Source of the DNA: UBA3206 sp963623875
GTDB taxonomy: Bacteria > Bacillota_I > Bacilli_A > Acholeplasmatales > Anaeroplasmataceae
Length of the DNA: 64,000 bases
Reading direction: 5' to 3'
NCBI GenBank assembly: GCA_963623875.1
Contig: CAVFNL010000008.1
Span: forward strand, 119,156 to 183,155
Under the pieces are notes generated by a model that had not been told where the DNA came from, did not search any database, and was given only the letters and a program-made list of their open reading frames with translations. The position numbers and the translations under genes were made by a program. Positions 62,509 to 64,000 of the stretch are shown one piece after another (the first letter of the stretch is position 1; each line of letters opens with the position of its first letter).

Positions 62509-63034
62509 AAAGATAAATAGTGGTTTATCAAGCGCTGTTCATGGACAATTAAGTTTTGAAAATTATGAGTTAATGAATAAATTGAATGAACAAAAGCAAG
62601 CTAATTATCCAAAACAGCAGACTTTAGTTACTGAAGAAGATGTAATGAAATTACAAAACGCTGGTGTTAAATTTAATAAAGAAGATGTAATATTTGTTAC
62701 TAATGATAGCAGTGGCAAATTAATTTGGCTTGAAAAAGGTAATGATCAAAGCGGTTTAAATCATATAAAGGCTAGGCATTCAAATGACTTTGCAAATAAG
62801 CATGGTGTGTCAGTTGATAAAATTCAAAGTCATATAAAAAATATAATTGAACATGGTAAATTGGAATATGAAAAAGTAACACAAAGGAATGGACGAGATT
62901 GCTATGAGAGATTATATAGCAAATCAGGCAAATATTATTTACAAACGGGTGTAGGATCTAATGGATATATAGTATCTGCATATCCAATATCAAAAAAAGA
63001 GGCTTTAGCGTTAATAAGGAGGAATAAGAAATGA
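62501..63034 (+). CDS. PBECR-like nuclease-type protein of a mobile-element locus
   Basis: 177 residues from ATG 62501 (SD GGGGTGAT); the longer frame to 62429 runs inside DUF4417. The C-terminal half, LIWLEKGNDQSGLNHIKARH, KHGVSVDKIQSHIKNIIEHG and GYIVSAYPISKKEAL, resembles phage Barnase-EndoU-ColicinE5/D-RelE (PBECR) domains with a conserved His-Arg-His region. N-terminal half is Gln/Lys-rich. Possible RNase-like effector; nuclease activity is inferred. The stop overlaps the next start by four bases. Confidence 0.65.
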   Translation: MGRKINSGLSSAVHGQLSFENYELMNKLNEQKQANYPKQQTLVTEEDVMKLQNAGVKFNKEDVIFVTNDSSGKLIWLEKGNDQSGLNHIKARHSNDFANKHGVSVDKIQSHIKNIIEHGKLEYEKVTQRNGRDCYERLYSKSGKYYLQTGVGSNGYIVSAYPISKKEALALIRRNKK

Positions 63035-63354
63035 AAGAAAAAGTAATATTAGATTTAGACTTTAATCAAGGGGCTATATGGATTTCTGATCAAGAAACTG
63101 GTGAACCTATAACAGGAATTGAAATCATTGATTCTAATAAAGATATAGCCTCAATAAATAAGAAAATTTCGGATTTATACTCTTCATATTATCATTTTGA
63201 TTCAGAAGATTCTAATTGTAGTTTTGATAAAAATAAATTTTTTAGAGACAAAGAATTATTATTAAAAATGGTTGATGAATTAAAAAAACTTCTTGAAAAT
63301 ATTAATGATGGAAGTTTTGAAATAGAAGATAGGATTACTAAATTATATGATTAA
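63031..63354 (+). CDS. Small conserved-looking partner protein
   Basis: 107 residues, acidic, soluble. ILDLDFNQGAIWISDQETG, EIIDSN, LYSSYYHFDSED, and NINDGSFEIEDRIT look like a compact conserved family, though I cannot name it. Overlaps the nuclease-like gene by four bases and the next gene by eight, as an antitoxin or immunity gene would. Role is inference. Confidence 0.6.
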   Translation: MKEKVILDLDFNQGAIWISDQETGEPITGIEIIDSNKDIASINKKISDLYSSYYHFDSEDSNCSFDKNKFFRDKELLLKMVDELKKLLENINDGSFEIEDRITKLYD

Positions 63355-63688
63355 ATGTCCAAAATGTGGTAATGAATTAATAGTAATGAATAACGGTAGA
63401 GAAATTATAAACAAATGTATTTCGTGTGATTATGAAGTCGTAACAACCTATAACTCACCCATGGATTTAGATAGTACTAAATATGTGATTTTTATATTAG
63501 GTGAAAATGAAATCTCTTTAGAAAATATTAAATTGATTTCAAAATTAACAAGGTTTAATTATGTTCAATCGAAAAGCTATTTGCAAAATGGATATTCATT
63601 TAAAAAAGGATATGCTGAAGAAGTCTTGGAAAAGAAATTTGATAAATATGGTATAAAATATCAAATCATACCAAAATTTCCTTATTAA
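63347..63688 (+). CDS. Zinc-ribbon protein with L7/L12-like C-terminal part
   Basis: 113 residues. N-terminal zinc ribbon with CPKCGNE and CISCDYE (two CxxC knuckles). Residues about 50-110 (EISLENIKLISKLTRFNYVQ, EVLEKKFDKYGIKYQI) have the spacing of the ribosomal L7/L12 C-terminal fold. No catalytic motif. Eight-base overlap with the previous gene. Function unknown, possibly binding the translation machinery (inference). Confidence 0.55.
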   Translation: MIKCPKCGNELIVMNNGREIINKCISCDYEVVTTYNSPMDLDSTKYVIFILGENEISLENIKLISKLTRFNYVQSKSYLQNGYSFKKGYAEEVLEKKFDKYGIKYQIIPKFPY

Positions 63689-63696
63689 TTTATTGG

Positions 63697-63722
63697 GTGA
63701 GTTATATTAACTCACTCTTTTG
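63697..63722 (+). terminator. Terminator of the accessory operon
   Basis: GTGAGTTA (63697-63704), loop TAT-like, TAACTCAC (63708-63715), then TCTTTTG. Confidence 0.8.
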
Positions 63723-63780
63723 TGTTTTATTATTAAATATGAATTAAAATAATGATTTAAAAAAATTACTATCATATTAA

Positions 63781-63903
63781 ATACAAGATAATGCAAATTC
63801 TTGCGCAATACTTAAAGGTTCACCGAGTGTTACCAGAGGCGTAATAGATAAGTATATAAATAATAATGGGTTTGTTAAAATTTTAATAAAAATAAGTGAG
63901 TAA
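63781..63903 (+). pseudogene. C-terminal gene remnant
   Basis: An open stretch without start reads DNANSCAILKGSPSVTRGVI and KYINNNGFVKILIKISE to TAA 63903. It looks like the end of a real small protein whose beginning is lost: TAA at 63778 precedes it and no SD-ATG is in frame. Family not recognised. Confidence 0.4.
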
Positions 63904-63923
63904 TATTTTTGCTCACTTTTTTG
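63894..63923 (+). terminator. Terminator with duplicated tail
   Basis: AAGTGAG (63894-63900) with CTCACTT (63912-63918) then TTTT; the segment TGCTCACTTTTT is repeated immediately downstream, giving two alternative right arms. Confidence 0.7.
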
Positions 63924-63932
63924 CTCACTTTT

Positions 63933-63962
63933 TTGCTTTCTTTTTAAAAGGTATGATATAAT
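63933..63962 (+). promoter_or_regulatory. Promoter of the last gene
   Basis: TTGCTT (63933-63938), 18-base spacer, TATAAT (63957-63962). Confidence 0.6.
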
Positions 63963-63982
63963 ATTTACATATGGAGGGCATC

Positions 63983-64000
63983 ATGGATAAAGAGTATTTA
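63983..64000 (+). CDS. Start of a gene cut by the window end
   Basis: ATG 63983 follows SD GGAGGG by five bases and encodes MDKEYL before the sequence ends. Too short to identify. Confidence 0.6.

Overview
The window is a strongly AT-rich stretch of a low-GC Gram-positive-type genome. UGA is a true stop: several genes end in TGA inside ATGA overlaps with the next start, so this is not the mycoplasma code. Preference for preQ1, TPP and T-box RNA switches, RecU, RarA, MutS2, a CIRCE-controlled groESL, pyruvate formate-lyase, lipoproteins and surface proteins with InlB-type and BspA-type repeats fit an anaerobic, host-associated (gut-type) Bacilli/Mollicutes-related bacterium; the taxon is an inference. 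Nearly all genes lie on the plus strand; only a DJ-1-family gene, recU and rarA are on the minus strand.

Layout. 1-3.3 kb: 3' part of fmt, a membrane protein with an HD-GYP-like tail, and metK. 3.3-6.0 kb: a tightly coupled cassette of secreted protein, membrane-anchored protein, ABC ATPase and ABC permease. 6.1-7.6 kb: infC-rpmI-rplT behind a promoter and attenuator, with an AUU start on infC and an L20 that carries an extra SAP/Rho-N-like tail. 7.7-10.6 kb: two membrane proteins, a YbaK-type deacylase and an M29 aminopeptidase. 10.7-12.7 kb: groES-groEL. 12.8-17.0 kb: a large secreted lipase/leucine-rich-repeat protein and a lipoprotein. 17.1-20.0 kb: preQ1 riboswitch plus queD-queE-folE-queC-queF, all the steps from GTP to preQ1. 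20.0-24.1 kb: accessory locus with a secreted C39-like cysteine peptidase, a partner membrane protein, a decayed duplicate of the pair and an ABC exporter. 24.2-29.5 kb: a 1761-residue secreted protein containing a perfect 378-bp direct repeat. 29.5-33.9 kb: DJ-1 protein, then pflA, a thioredoxin-like gene and a pyruvate formate-lyase encoded as two polypeptides. 33.9-37.7 kb: recU, a degenerate RNase J paralogue and rarA. 37.8-44.1 kb: apt-rel-dtd-LRAT-like-rimO-trmL, then a second preQ1 riboswitch and queT. 44.2-48.7 kb: a DUF2130 protein and a T-box-controlled valS. 48.8-52.5 kb: flavodoxin, a pectate-lyase lipoprotein and a decayed surface-protein gene. 52.6-60.4 kb: mutS2-thiN, an unknown gene, a TPP riboswitch with thiT, then truB-ribF-GNAT. 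60.4-63.9 kb: an accessory island with a broken DUF4417 gene, a PBECR-like nuclease and small partner genes. The window ends at the first codons of another gene.

How genes work together. Queuosine precursor is handled by two preQ1-sensing units: biosynthesis under transcriptional attenuation and the QueT importer under probable translational control. Thiamine uptake (thiT) has a TPP switch, and thiN makes the cofactor. Anaerobic pyruvate cleavage is encoded by an activase, a thioredoxin-like protein, a 672-residue catalytic subunit and a separate 82-residue glycyl-radical subunit whose summed length equals an ordinary PFL. This native split enzyme is the most striking observation. The extracellular set (lipase/LRR, pectate lyase, large repeat protein, C39-like peptidase) points to a polymer-rich host environment.
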